Of a DNA stretch of 64,000 nucleotides, positions 22,993 through 35,003 are shown one piece after another. Within the stretch, counting starts at the first letter, position 1. Each line of letters opens with the position of its first letter. The notes under the pieces were generated by a model. The model was not told the origin of the DNA. It was given only the letters and a program-made list of their open reading frames with translations, and ran no database searches. Made by a program: the position numbers and the translations under genes. This DNA comes from Silene conica (lineage: Eukaryota; Streptophyta; Magnoliopsida; Caryophyllales; Caryophyllaceae), in the NCBI GenBank assembly GCA_029255685.2, contig CM055313.2, positions 47,262,079-47,326,078 of the forward strand, written 5' to 3'.

Positions 22993-25773
22993 TGTAAAAC
23001 CCCTCGCGAAAGCGGAAATATAAAACATACAAAGTACCAAAAATGCAGCGGAATTAAAACTTTTTAACATAAATAAACATGCGAGGTGTTTTAACAAACT
23101 AAACATGCGGAAGATAAAACATAGATAAGTATATAAGTACTATACAAAAGAAGCCCGGGATAGCATATCCCTACAGGCACAAAAATACGGAAAACATAAA
23201 GCTAAGGTCTAGCTAACGAATGGGTAAAGTTATCGATGAAGGATCATCGCTCGCTAGCCTCAACGTAACCCCCTGAAGAACAGCATCAAGTACCTACACA
23301 CATACAACATGTGCGCCACAGTCAGTGGGGAGTGACTAGAGTTCTCATAGCCACCTAATGTCATACAACACAGAACATGTAAACAAGTATTGTACTCCAA
23401 CACAAACGATCATGTGAAGCATTTATCTCAACATCTCAATTTCCTATCATCATGTGAATACTATGCAAAGGCTCTCAACTAACTTCGAAAACTATTTGGA
23501 AGGAGAGCCGGTTTCCCTTCCGGTTGCCCGGCCGGGGGGTCTTTCAATCCAAACCATTTACGAAACCAATTAAAGAGTCATCCAATGCCTTGGATGAACA
23601 ATACTATAAACAAAGTACTAAACTCATCAATATCAACATACATATCTGACACTGTACCAACTCTAGGCAAGCAGATATCAACAGCAAGTATATAACACTG
23701 TACCCCATCCTAGGCAAGTATATACTATATTCAGCAATATCAAACCATGACCCCAATCCTAGGCATAGAGGGATACAAATACACATTACAAGAGAAAACT
23801 CATATGAAGACTCCGTTATACAACCACGGCATAAATACATAGCCTCAACAATTATAATCCACATGCATAACTACACCTCAGAATACAAAGGCAAACGGAA
23901 ACTGTGACCTAATCCAAATCACAGATCCCACAACAATACACCTCAAAATACAAAGGCAAGCGAAACTGTAACCTAATCCAAATTACAGTTCCACCACAAT
24001 ATACCCCATAATACAAAGGCAAGCGAAACTGTAACCTAATCCAAATTACAGTTCCCCACAATATACCCCATAATACAAAGGCAACACAAAGCTGTGACCT
24101 AATCCCAATCACAGCCCTACAACAATACACCTCAAATACAAAGGCGAGCAAAGACTGTGACCTAATCCCAATCACAGCCCCACTACAATACAAGGCTTAC
24201 CAAACTGTGACCTAATCCAAATCACAGTTCTACAACAACAATGCTGAACTTAATCAATTCATACTAATCATGCAAGCGACGTATATTCAAACCCAACACC
24301 TAATTGACCCCGGGAATTAAGCCGAGGGAGAGCCGGTTTCCCTTTCGGTTGCCCGACCGGGGGGTCTCTATCCTCACTCCATTCCCGAACCCAATATAGT
24401 GTCGCCCGAACCTCGGGGATCTCAAACAAGCCTACGAAGCATACGAAAAAGGAATTAATACAATCCGACTTGAAAATCAAAAGTTATAAGCAAATAACAC
24501 AATCCGGGGCTCTCAGCCGGTTGGCCACAGGCGGCCGGTCAACCGGCTGAGAGTCCTTTACCCTCAAGCCAACAATCAGCAAAAACAACATAGAAGGTCT
24601 CCCAGCCGGCCGGCCGGCCGCCGGTCCACCGGTTGGGGACTCTTTTCTCTCCTCTTCTCGCAAAACAACAATAAACAACATAAAGGGCTCCCAGCCGGCC
24701 GGCCGGCTGCCGGTCCACCGACTGGGGACCCATTCTCATATTCTTCACAAAAACCAAAGTAACAAGAAGAGGGACTCTGAGCCGGTTGGTCGGCCGCCGG
24801 TCGGTCGACCGGCTCAGAGCCTCTGTTCGCGTTTTCAGCATGCCCGACATTTCCAATCCATTCAATACTTTACCAATCCGTCTTAAGCATGTTTTTACGC
24901 TACAACACATACAACATTTCCCACATGTATACAACATCAATTACACATAAGAACATGTTTACAAACAACCAATTCAAGAGTTAACAAGAAAATCCCAAAT
25001 AATCCGGTCTTAACATGTATACTCCTAAATTCACTTTCTCATCAAATTCTTCCTCAAATCTTCACCAAAATCAGTTTATAAGACATTATAAGAACATTAA
25101 AGAACCTAAGGCTAAACTAACATTCATCAAACACAACCAAAATCACATAAAGTGCTAATTTAGACAAAAGGCCGAGTATCTCATTATCGTCACCTTTACT
25201 CCGCGAATGCTCCGGTTTACTCTTCAAGGATCACAGGTTCTTCCTTCGGATTGTTACAAGCACCACCTTCAAGCACTAAAACACGGATTAAAGGGTAATT
25301 TCGTGATAAGGGAAAAACAGCCCCGAAATGAAGTTTCACGAAATTGAAAATGAAAGTGATAGAAAGATCATAAATCTCGCAAGGATTCCGAATATGTAAC
25401 TTTTACCTTGATACGAGTTCGGGAAGTCCTCGAGATGATGATTTAAAGCTTGAAAAGTGAGATGAAAATGGTGTTTGGAGTTTACAGTGGAAAAGAAATG
25501 AAGGAGGAGGGTTTTGGCGATGGATGGGGTCTCATGTAGGGTTTTGGTTGTCCTTTTAAAACTTGAGACGGGTTTTACTTAATTCAAGCGGAACGGGAAC
25601 ACGAGACGGGTTTATATTAAATAAACAAGGCATCTTAAGCTTAAATGGTTTTTAAGACGAACTTAACGGAAATCTCAAAAGTATAAATTACGATCACTAC
25701 TAAATTATTATTAAATTCCGGAAATTACTTTATTTTAATAAAATATTCCTTTACGAAAATACGGGATGTTACA
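22993..25773 (-). repeat. 5' LTR of the gag-only element
   Basis: This is the partner of 8754-11553 with the same module order: conserved block (about 23310), hairpin units (23640-23765), CTGTGA array (23893-24236), boundary blocks (about 23500 and 24330), GC-rich array (24507-24822). Its CTGTGA array is better preserved than that of the partner. Confidence 0.88.
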
Positions 25774-27276
25774 CCGGCCGCCGGTCCGCCGGTTGACAGA
25801 CCCTTCTTGGATGACTTAAATATTTTGGAAAAAGTTAGGATGGGACTCTTAGTCGGGTGCCCGGCAGCCGGTTTGCCGGCTAAGAGCCATTTCCCTTTTA
25901 AAACATGTTAAGGTTTGCTAAGGAGAGGGGTTCTCAACCGGGCGGCTGACAGCCTATCCACCGTCTGAGGACCCTTTCTCAGTTGTTTTAAAGTTGTGGC
26001 TGCAGTGGAGGAGACTGACAGCTGGCTGAGAGTTTCTGCTCCTTATTAAAAGTTGTTTTATTCGTGATCGGTTATTCTGATTTGATTGATTCTTTTTCCA
26101 TATGAGTTCTATGCTTGTATGCTATCATATGGTGTCCTATGTTCAAGTAGAGTAATAGGTCATGATTCGTACGTGGTACGAATTGGAATATCTCTGAATC
26201 AGGACCTCTAAAGTACAATACGTATCTTTGTTTGCTTGCGTATCGAACTATTTCTGAGTCGGGGCCTCTGGTTGGATGCGTGTGTGTGTGTGTTGCGTAT
26301 CGGATCATGACTGAGTCGGGACCTCTGAGACGGTACGTGTGTGTATGATGCATTGGGACATGTCTGAGTTGGGACCTCTGTTTCCTCTGTGAGCTTGGTT
26401 GATCGTCACATCATGTCTGAGTCGGGACCTCTGATTGCTACGAAGGGTGATCTACACGTTGGGGCAGCTACGGTCGTTTGCGTCCTACCCAAGGTGTTGT
26501 TGCTGAGACGGTCGTTGACGTCCTCCCAAAGTGTTGTTGCCGAGTGTTGGTTGACGCCTAAGTCGGGGCCTCTGAACCAATGCAACTTGATTGTGTCTAT
26601 TCATGCTTGAGTCGGCGTTTATGATTTAGATGCTGCTGATTGATTGTGTTTAGTCTTGCCTGAGTCGGGGTCAGACTTAGATAATGCTCAGTGATTTGTG
26701 TCTAGCTTGCCTAAGCCGGCGTATTGTGCAAGATGTTGTTGAATGTGTTGTTTAGGTAGGCCTGAGTCGGGGCTTTTGAGTTAAATAATAAAGTTGATTA
26801 TACTTATGATGATTATATATTAATTTATGCTTCTCATGATTTTATTTCTGTTGGAGCATGCTTATGTGTATAACATGTTTACCTTTTTATGTGTTTATTG
26901 ACAATAGACGGCTGGCAGGACCTCTAGTTGCTCCCCACTGATTGTGCCGTATATGTTTTCTTGTATGTAGGTTGGTGTTGGTTGAAAGGGATTTCTTGAG
27001 AGCTAGCGAGTGATGCAGTGCATCGACATGACTTACCTATATCGTTTTTCTAGACTCTTTATTTTCAGTTTTGGTATACTCTTGGGATATGTTATCCCGG
27101 TTTGACACAGTTGTGTATATACCTTAAGTTAAACTTATCTATCGTTTTTACTTCTTCCGCATTTTTGCTTAGTAATTCACCTCGCAGGTTTTTATTTTCA
27201 TGTCAAAAAGTTTTAGTTCTGCGCATTTTTCCGCATATTGTGTGTTTACATTTCCGTCGCCGCGAGGGGTTTTACA
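25774..27276 (+). mobile_element. Old gypsy LTR remnant, part 3 (3' end)
   Basis: This runs to the LTR terminus CGCGAGGGGTTTTACA at 27276, the reverse complement of the TGTAAAACCCC start of the minus-strand LTRs. It carries GC-rich hairpin units (25774-26040) and an array of at least nine copies of CTGAGTCGGGACCTCT (26190-26780). It also contains the conserved block CTCCCCACTGATTGTG (26930-26945). No primer site follows, so only an LTR remains. Confidence 0.75.
26186..26780 (+). repeat. Array of CTGAGTCGGGACCTCT units in the old LTR
   Basis: The units lie 45-70 bp apart and diverge. Their sequence aligns loosely with the complement of the GACTCAGAGGCCAGCTTAAG units in the LTRs at 33475 and 51490, so the array is an ancient relative. 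A (GT)n run lies at 26280-26293. Confidence 0.75.
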
Positions 27277-29382
27277 GTATATACTATTTGTTGTTTGAAG
27301 TATTTAATAATGCATGGAGTCTAATTCCTCAAAGTAATCCGGTGTAATATGATCACTCGAAAAAATCTCATTTATTAATATAAATAAATAAATGATTATG
27401 AATCATTCAAGAAGTTTTAACATGAAATAATAAAAATTAAAACCATTCAAGAAGTTTTAACATGAATGATACCAAACTACAAATATGATAGAGGCGGAAT
27501 GTGAAACATGATAGCGGAGAAATGTGAAACACGATGTTTATTTTTTTCCTAGGCGGTTTATGTAGCTTTCGGGTGTGTATGAAATCACATTTGACATAAT
27601 GTACCGTAAGGCAAAATCTTTCCTGCAAAATCTTTCCTACAAAATAATTACTCAAGAAAAGAATCTTTATAAACTCATTATATGAATAAACATTGTTTCG
27701 ATATGTATTGAACATCAATGTATGGATATCAATAAGAGTTAAAAATTAGAAGATTACATTCATATTCTTACCTTATCATCCTTAAATAAGCCGTAATAAT
27801 CAAATCTAGTAGAATCAAATATTCTGCGAGACGACGTAGTTATAACCTGAAATAAGAAAAATTATTGATTAGAAATTTGTCTTTAAAAAAAAGCATATAG
27901 ATTAAAGAACATGATATGACTAAATCATAAAGTTATGAACAAATAAAACACTCGAGTTATATATATCAAGAGAAATGTATGAAAAATTGAAGTAAATGCT
28001 TCCAAGTTTCAACAATAACAAATAAAAAGAGAAAAAAACCATACGATAAGATTTTGATTGTTACTTGATATTTTTAGTTGACTCATTAAACAAGCGAGTT
28101 AATATTGTACCTGAAATTTTCAACCAAATTGCAATGTTAGTAACATAGTATTTACTAAGAAGAAATTTCAGAATATTATTAGCAAACAATTATTATACAC
28201 ATCAATATTACAAAGAAAGAGTTCTTATGAGATAACATATAGGATAAGAAAAGCATAATGACGGATTGAATGTGGAAGGGTTTCGACTGTTTTTAAAAGT
28301 GAGATATCTCTTTTATATTGCTATTTGGTAGCATGGTAACATGAAATTTTAGAGTTACATAAACACAATTACACAAACACTTATTACTAATCTTTAGCTT
28401 ATTTACTTTATTTCCTTGTGTTCTTTCAAACGTTATCATTTTAATTTCTTAATACAATTGAAAACTTTATATTTGCCGATCCTGACTTTAAATATTTTAT
28501 TATATTCTTCAACCAATCAAATCACTAAAAAAAAAAATTTCTTTAATAATAGAGATAGATATAACATCTCCCAAGTGTCAATTTAATCTTATTCAGATGT
28601 TTAGCCATATAAACACTTGTTGATATTTATTTGAATAAATAAATTGTCATTTACAATCATGATAAGTATGCTTCCATAGTTTTTATTAAAGGAGTTACAT
28701 TCCTTACTAAAAAAAGACAAGCTTTTTTTAGGGAAAAAGTAGAAAATTGTCATTAATGTTTTTAGGATTATTTGAGATTTAATAAATATAGAAAATGTGT
28801 ATTATGCTGTAAATCTACTAATTAAAATAGGAATTGGAAACTAATTGGTTGTACAGATTTTATTACATGAACATACACGTTTAATATCATACCAACCATG
28901 TGATCAAAACATAAGTTACATAATTTTTCTGAAGAGAGATTAACAAAAAATAATTTACAATGACAATTCATCAAACTAATTTACCGTATCTATTAAAACT
29001 TACGATACTTGGTTAATATCTAGAATGTGAGTGTGGTGAATGGTGATATGAACTGGAATTATCATTTCAATTTCCAAATTAAAAGCGATCTCGTAATATT
29101 TTGAATATAAAGCAAGGTTAGGTGAATATGATAGTGGGTTTAAGTGAAATAGGTTTATATATGAGTCGAATTATGTATGTAGTTTAAAGAGTACTATTAT
29201 TTGTGGTCTGTACTGCTGTACACTTTTATAAAGAAGAGAAAACTGAAGTTACCTAAGAACATAAGCAGACCCAATGTTTTAACCGCATTTGAAACTCAAG
29301 TAGTAATTAATATAACTCACATACGCCGTACAACATACAAAAAACATCTTCAACATAGACTATATAATAGATATCCCCATAC
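27277..29382. other. AT-rich intergenic DNA upstream of the host gene
   Basis: I see no coding region or named element here. A 23-bp direct repeat (CATTCAAGAAGTTTTAACAT plus three bases) lies at 27404-27426 and 27444-27466. Confidence 0.6.
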
Positions 29383-29383
29383 T

Positions 29384-29392
29384 ATATATAAT
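29384..29392 (+). promoter_or_regulatory. Candidate TATA box of the host gene
   Basis: TATATATAA lies about 50-58 bases before the preferred ATG at 29442. Transcription about 30 bases downstream would begin near 29415, after the first in-frame ATG (29400), which supports the second ATG as start. A second TATATAATAG at 29360-29369 is an alternative. Confidence 0.45.
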
Positions 29393-29441
29393 ACCTACTA
29401 TGTCCTCTACTTGTATAACTTGTTTACACTCCACTCCTATA

Positions 29442-30293
29442 ATGTCTTCCCTAACACTTGCTCAACTCAACCTCTTTCATTCAATTGATCGCGAGATCTT
29501 TTCCCGATTAGTGATAACCTTGAAGAGACAAGTAACTCAATCCTTGTTAATCATGGCCTTATGGTTATGGTTAGAGGATGCTTACAGTTGCAAAATCATT
29601 AGCAAATTAGTAAAATTATCAAACAACCTTATTGATGTAATAGCAAATGAAGGTGGTTTATGCATAAATTGCCTCAATTCTAAATCACCAACAACCCATG
29701 CTGGTAGTCTTAATCTCATGACTAGAGTTATGGGTAAAGAATTTACCCTAACAACAATTTCCCGATCCAAATATACCACAATTAGTGGTGTAAAAGCCTA
29801 TTTAATTGATGTATGTTCTAAAGTTTTTACTGACATTTTACTGCAAGTTTTGCCAACTACTTCAATAAGGTTAAGCCCTAATTCTCCACTTGTTATCCCT
29901 GGTTTCCCTAATTCAACATTTGGTACACTTGAAATTTACTCTTTTCCCTTGAATTTTATCATTCCTATGAAAGGCTTATTGGGTTGGAAACTCAAATTTG
30001 AAGCTCCAATTGATGATAGAACAATTTTTCTTACTTTTTCAAGGGGATTTCCAGTATCAGAAGAAGAAGCAAAACAGTTTTTCACTAAAATGTGTGGAGA
30101 TTGTATAGAGAGTTTTGAGATGCAAGTAGTCACCGAGGTAAAAACTCAATCATTGTATGCTAGAATGGCTTTGCGTGCAGTTACTTACATGGATCACATT
30201 ATGTGTGGGAAACATATGGCTAAGTTTCGAACCCAGAATGGTAAACATATTTGGGCTAGAAAGTTTGAGAGACGTGATCGTAATAAAATGTAA
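29442..30293 (+). CDS. Uncharacterised plant protein, RRM-like C-terminal half
   Basis: A single uninterrupted frame of 283 codons, the only convincing host gene in the window. An in-frame ATG at 29400 would add 14 residues, but the TATA position favours 29442. The N-terminus (LAQLNLFHSIDREIFSRLV, then MALWLWLED) and the C-terminal block (FSRGFPVSEEEAKQFFTKMC then GDCIESFEMQ and NGKHIWARKFERR) recall a family of intronless plant proteins of unknown function. In these the C-terminal half looks like a degenerate RNA-recognition motif: beta strand, helix, then a basic end. That family assignment is from memory of its pattern and is tentative. No signal peptide is evident, and one hydrophobic stretch (near residues 35-45) is too short and mixed to call a membrane segment. 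Transposons lie within about 2.2 kb upstream and 80 bases downstream, so silencing by neighbours is possible. Confidence 0.7.
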   Translation: MSSLTLAQLNLFHSIDREIFSRLVITLKRQVTQSLLIMALWLWLEDAYSCKIISKLVKLSNNLIDVIANEGGLCINCLNSKSPTTHAGSLNLMTRVMGKEFTLTTISRSKYTTISGVKAYLIDVCSKVFTDILLQVLPTTSIRLSPNSPLVIPGFPNSTFGTLEIYSFPLNFIIPMKGLLGWKLKFEAPIDDRTIFLTFSRGFPVSEEEAKQFFTKMCGDCIESFEMQVVTEVKTQSLYARMALRAVTYMDHIMCGKHMAKFRTQNGKHIWARKFERRDRNKM

Positions 30294-30324
30294 AATCATG
30301 TGGCATGTAAAACCCCATTTCATG

Positions 30325-30330
30325 AATAAA
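30325..30330 (+). terminator. Poly(A) signal of the host gene
   Basis: AATAAA lies 32 bases after the stop codon, a normal distance for a plant near-upstream element. Confidence 0.5.
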
Positions 30331-30373
30331 ATGTGCATTACTTGTTAATCTTATTATGTATTTCTTTGGTACT

Positions 30374-31117
30374 TGTTAGCACATAAAATAAATAGCCCAA
30401 TATATTTATTATCTTAAGAGTTAGTGGGCCTATAAGAGAAGGGTTGTTAAGTAGGCCATCACTAAGACTAGATGCGCGAAATAAAGGTTAGGTCCAAGAA
30501 GAGTCGGGAGGACGTAAGTGAAAGTCAAACTTAAGCATAATTCGGAAGACTAAAAGTCCAACGTTCAAGGAAGCTAAGTTCTAGTCCAGCGGACTTAAGT
30601 GGTTATTTAACTGTTCCCCCACTAAGTCAGCAGTTATAGGATGCAATGCCTATATAAGGAGACATCATCCCACCGAGCAAATGACAACTCAACATCAAAT
30701 CAAACAATCAAACAACGTAATCTATCTTAGGACCTTAGTTAATCTTAGTGTAGCTTTAGAAGTAGTAAGACGGTGCCCAACCGATCATGAAGGTATTTCG
30801 CCATCTACTTCTTAGTTTGTAATATAATTTAGCTGTCAACAACCACAAGGATTACTTATGAGGACTTTGGTTTGTGTTGTTGATGATATTTTTATAGTAT
30901 ATAAGTATCATTTGGAATTCCTGTGTTCGTATTTTGTTATTTGAATCATTGATCAACCCGAAAGTGTTAAATTACTTGAAGTAATTTAACACTAACTAGA
31001 TTATATATCTGCAACCGTGAATCAAACCCTTGCATTTAAGGGTAGATCACAAAGTATAGGAGGGTATTGACGACCTCCACGGCACCTGGAGATACTTAGC
31101 TAATTTCCACACAAACA
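30374..31117 (+). mobile_element. LTR of a Tat-like gypsy element
   Basis: A candidate LTR starts TGTTAGCACATAAAATAA and ends TTCCACACAAACA. It is followed after a few bases by TTTTTGGCGACCATAG, which resembles the non-Met primer site of Tat/Ogre-type elements. A TATA box (CTATATAAGG, about 30650) sits centrally as expected for a U3/R border. Only one LTR is visible, because the interior is broken by the insertion at 31276, so the boundaries are tentative. Confidence 0.5.
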
Positions 31118-31119
31118 AG

Positions 31120-31275
31120 TTTTTGGCGACCATAGTTGGAGGATTGATTAAAAATTGATCATTCTAACATATCTAATATCATATTAAGGTGGAAAATGTA
31201 CTCAACTAGATCTAAATCTAGAATGATGGAAGCGGATGAACAAAATAGGGGACATAATGCCCCTTATGAATGAAC
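31120..31275 (+). pseudogene. Primer site and truncated gag start of the Tat-like element
   Basis: After the primer site (about 31120-31137) a short frame opens at 31196 (MYSTRSKSRMMEADEQ) and meets a stop at 31271-31273, exactly at the junction with the Copia-type LTR. A Ser/Arg-rich start is common in Tat gag proteins. Nothing after this point belongs recognisably to the same element. Confidence 0.4.
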
Positions 31276-32080
31276 TGTTGGAGCAAGTGTCCTCGACAAT
31301 AGTGTGTTAACATAATTAAAACGTACTCATTTGAATGAAACAAAACTGGGAATGTTACTCTTTTGAAGTTAACTGATCAACATTTACCGATAATGATTGG
31401 CTGTCTAGAGTTTAACATTATCGTCATATGATGGTGGTGATCAGTTGATCCCTTAAGGTCATATCTTTAGGGAATTCCGTCTCAATGGAATAATTAATTA
31501 ATATTATCGTATTGAATACGAATTAATTAATAACTAGAAATTTGGAAATAAATTTTACATGACGAATATTTTATAATTGGATTATAATAATAACGGTCAA
31601 AGTAATAAAATCGTTTTATTACTCGGTTTTTATTTATTCGTTTAGGAAACGATTAAATTGAGGATTAACACGGTTGATCATAAAATTACAAAGAGTTGTA
31701 ATTAAAATTATGATATTACATTTTATAAGATAGTAATTTCGAATTACTAGAGGAATTATTTAAATGTTATAAAATTGTGAATTATGAATTTTAAAGAGTT
31801 AAAATTGCATAATTAATAAATTGGTTCATGTGTTATGGGACATGTGTGACATGTTACAAATTAACACAATTGACAAAGATAAAATGGGTCTATAATAATA
31901 CCCATTTGGACCGTGTAAATGATGTGCATATGGGTGATGATTGTGTGTGTTAGTATACAAAGGGTTGAGTTCATGATACAAAGAGAATATTGTAAGGAAT
32001 ATTGCTCACTTTTTGTAAGAACATAAGGAGCATGCATAGGCTCATTTTGGCTAGTGATGGCCGGCCATGATGCTTGCTTA
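31276..32080 (+). mobile_element. Left LTR (5' part) of a coding-free Copia-type element
   Basis: The LTR starts TGTTGGAGCAAGTGTCCTCG and matches 56068-56868 closely. Similarity ends at GATGCTTGCTTAA, where the left copy has lost the rest of the LTR (R and U5 with the TATA box). At the break, AGCTGGGAAAATTCTTCCA is present twice (32081-32099 and 32119-32137), perhaps marking the deletion. The preceding TGAAC is a candidate target duplication, but no partner was found. Confidence 0.75.
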
Positions 32081-33474
32081 AGCTGGGAAAATTCTTCCAA
32101 ATACCTCAGCGATCTCAAAGCTGGGAAAATTCTTCCAGTTGGTACAATAACTATCCCTATTTTATGTTAATCTCAACTAATGTATTATGATACAAAGTTG
32201 TGATATGGATGCTTTTCTTATTTGAAATAGGGCATGAAAGCAAAGATTAGGGAAAGGAAAAACAAGCGTGATGGATCAATGGGAACTAAGAGTAGCTCCG
32301 CTCGGGATGATCAAGGAGCTTTGTTTTTCACTTATTTTGCTAGTATTTCAAAGTGTTGTAAGAACAATTTAGAACCTATGTTTCATTTCCTTGTAGGACA
32401 AGGAAAATTAATCCTTGAACAATTTGTTGTAATTTGGATGATGTAGTGACTTGGTTTTCAACCCAAGTCATTATCGGTTTTCTAATTATGTTCTTAATTA
32501 GTTTAAACACTTGCAAATTACAAACATAGAATAAAATTGATTGTCATAATTCAAAGTATGATCATTGGAAATCGAATAAGTATGGGATACTTATTTCGAA
32601 ATTATTGAGTTTAGAACTCAATTAAGAGGAAAAGTTATCAACCATCCAAAACTATCTAAGCTTTAATCGAATATTTTTCTGTAATAAATCATAAGGGTAC
32701 ACAAACCAACATCAAAGTCATTTCTTGTGGCCTTAGTGGCTATCTTTGATAATGATATGAGATTATTATTACAAAGATAGAGTGGGAGAAATTTGAAAAA
32801 GCCACAAATAGCATATGATTTTGATTAGCACAATAGATATGATCTATTGGTGAATAGTAGGATTTATTGTGTTTTGGTTGTGTAAAGGATTTAAAAGGTA
32901 GATTAAGTTGTGGATAGGGATCTACGATTTGAGAAAAATCTATGCCTTATGATTATGAAGGTAGATTAAGTTGTGGATGAAATCTACGATTTGGTAAAAA
33001 TCTACGCCTTATGATCCCAACGGCCCCGGCCCTGGAGGATACTTTAAGAATAAATTCTTAAAGTTAGTAAGGAAAAATTCTATACATGGATAAGATCCAT
33101 GATAGAGTCCTCGTACAGTATAAGATAAGATAAATGTGGGGAACTGAAAGTTCCATACACACAAAAATTATATACCATAAGAAAAGACTCTTATAGAAAC
33201 TACGGGAGGACACTCGAAGAAAATTATTCAAAAGATTTTGCAAAGGCTCAAGAAAGGGTTCTTGGATTTAGATGGTGATCTAAATGTGCCAATGCAAATT
33301 CTAAGACCCATGAAATTTATAAGATATACATGCTAATAAATGAGATTTATTAAGAGAAGCATAGGTTGACATATGGATGTCTGTAGTCTGCGAAGTTAAG
33401 GGTAACTTTGTTGAAAGTAGTGAGATGATTCATTGAGAATGAATTCAGTAAACTCAAAAACCGCTTTTCAAAAG
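32081..33474 (+). other. Left interior of the Copia-type element (non-coding)
   Basis: No gag, integrase or RT similarity was recognised. A 63-bp tandem duplication starting GGTAGATTAAGTTGTGGAT lies at 32897-32959 and 32960-33019. The Tekay element at 33475 interrupts the sequence, which resumes at 54275. Confidence 0.55.
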
Positions 33475-34257
33475 TGTAAAACCCCTCGCGAAAGCGGAAA
33501 TATAAAACACACAAAGTACTAAAAATGCAGCGGAATTTAAAACTTTTTAAACATAAACAACATGCGAGGTGAATTAAAACTGAAACTGGAAACTGATATA
33601 AACAAAATAGATAAGTATAACAGTTCTAAGTACTGAAACCAAATATATACAAAGCCTGGGATGGAACATCCATACAGGCACCAAAAGATAAACAGTATCA
33701 AAACTAGAGTCTAGCTACTCGAAAGGTGTAAGTCATAAGATGACAAGTAGATCATCACTAGCTAGCTCTCAGTGAATCCCGACCAACCTGCATGTACCTA
33801 CATACATGAAAACATGTACGCCACAATCAGTGGGGAGTGACTAGAGTTCTCCTAGCCACCTTTTGTAACGACACGTAACACAACAAGGCAAACTAGAATA
33901 CTCCAGCATATATAAACATGTGAAGCATACAATATCTCAATCACTGAGTCTCATATTAACATGCAATTACCAATGCACGACTCTCAACCAACTTCGGAAC
34001 CTATTTAGAAGGATAGCCGGTTTCCCTACCGGTTGCCCGGTCGGGGGGTCTTTCAATCCAAACTATTTACGAAACTGACTAAAGAGTCATCCAATGCCTT
34101 GGATGAACAATAACAAAGTTTAGTATCATACTCATCAATATCAACAGTTATATCTTAAACATCAACATCTATATCTGACACTATACCAACTCTAGGCAAG
34201 CAGATAAACTCAGCAAGTATAAGGTTCAGCGATCAACTTAAGACATAACCTTAATAC

Positions 34258-34736
34258 CAATCATTCAGCAAGCAAGGATTCAGAGGCCAACTTAAGGCAT
34301 GGACCCGCCAATCAGCAAGACACTAGACTCAGAGGCGACATCACAACGCATGGACTAGCATCCAAAAGTAAAGGACTCAGAGGCCAGCTTAAGGCATGTC
34401 CCTTCACCACATCACAAGACACTAGACTCAGAGGCCAGCTTAAGGCATGTCCTAGCATCAAACATCTGCACTCCGGGCAAGGTGTCAGTTCCTTAGCTAC
34501 CCCGTTGTGCAGCTGCTCTACTCGTCAGACTCAGTGGCCAACTTAAGGCATGTTCCAACGCGATCACAATCAAACATGTCTGGGCTGAGAGGCCAGCTTA
34601 AGGCATATCCCAGACACGACAACCATACACATATAGGGCTCAGAGGCCAACTTAAGGCATATCCCCATATTTGACAACCAACTCACATATTAAGCTCAGA
34701 GGTCAGCTTAAGGCATACCTTAATACGCATCAATAC
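34258..34736. repeat. Array of CTCAGAGGCCAGCTTAAGGC hairpins
   Basis: About ten units share the loop. The arms vary but pair: TGTCTGGG (34577-34584) with CCCAGACA (34609-34616), and TATTAAG (34688-34694) with CTTAATA (34719-34725). The matching array in the other LTR is 52175-52650. Confidence 0.87.
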
Positions 34737-35003
34737 AAGATCATCCAAGTCTAGGAACTAATCTATAGTTCTACTTTCTTACACTTCTAATCAACACTTA
34801 ATTAATCCCGGGAACTAAGTTGAGGGAGAACCGGTTTCTCTTTCGGTTACCCGACCGGGGGGGTCTCTATCCTCTCTCCATTCCCGAACCCAATATAGTG
34901 TCGCCCATCCTCCGGGGACCTCAAACACACATGAAAGGTACACGGAACGAATCTCAAACAAAACCGAATAATCATTTGAAAGTTATAACAAAACAATGAG
35001 AAC

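Larger units (their letters stand above)
8754..25773 (-). mobile_element. Gag-only Tekay-like chromovirus (TR-GAG type), nested host
   Basis: A full-length unit from TGTAAAACCCC to GGGATGTTACA is flanked by the 5-bp duplication CCGGC (8749-8753 and 25774-25778). The LTRs are 8754-11553 and 22993-25773. The primer site is at 22979-22990 and the polypurine tract (as pyrimidines) begins at 11554. Without the insertion at 12337-21900 its interior is only about 1.9 kb. It encodes gag but ends where the protease should start, so it must borrow pol functions. The LTR pair differs by substitutions and by a duplication in the GC-rich array, and looks older than the insertion it carries. Confidence 0.9.
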
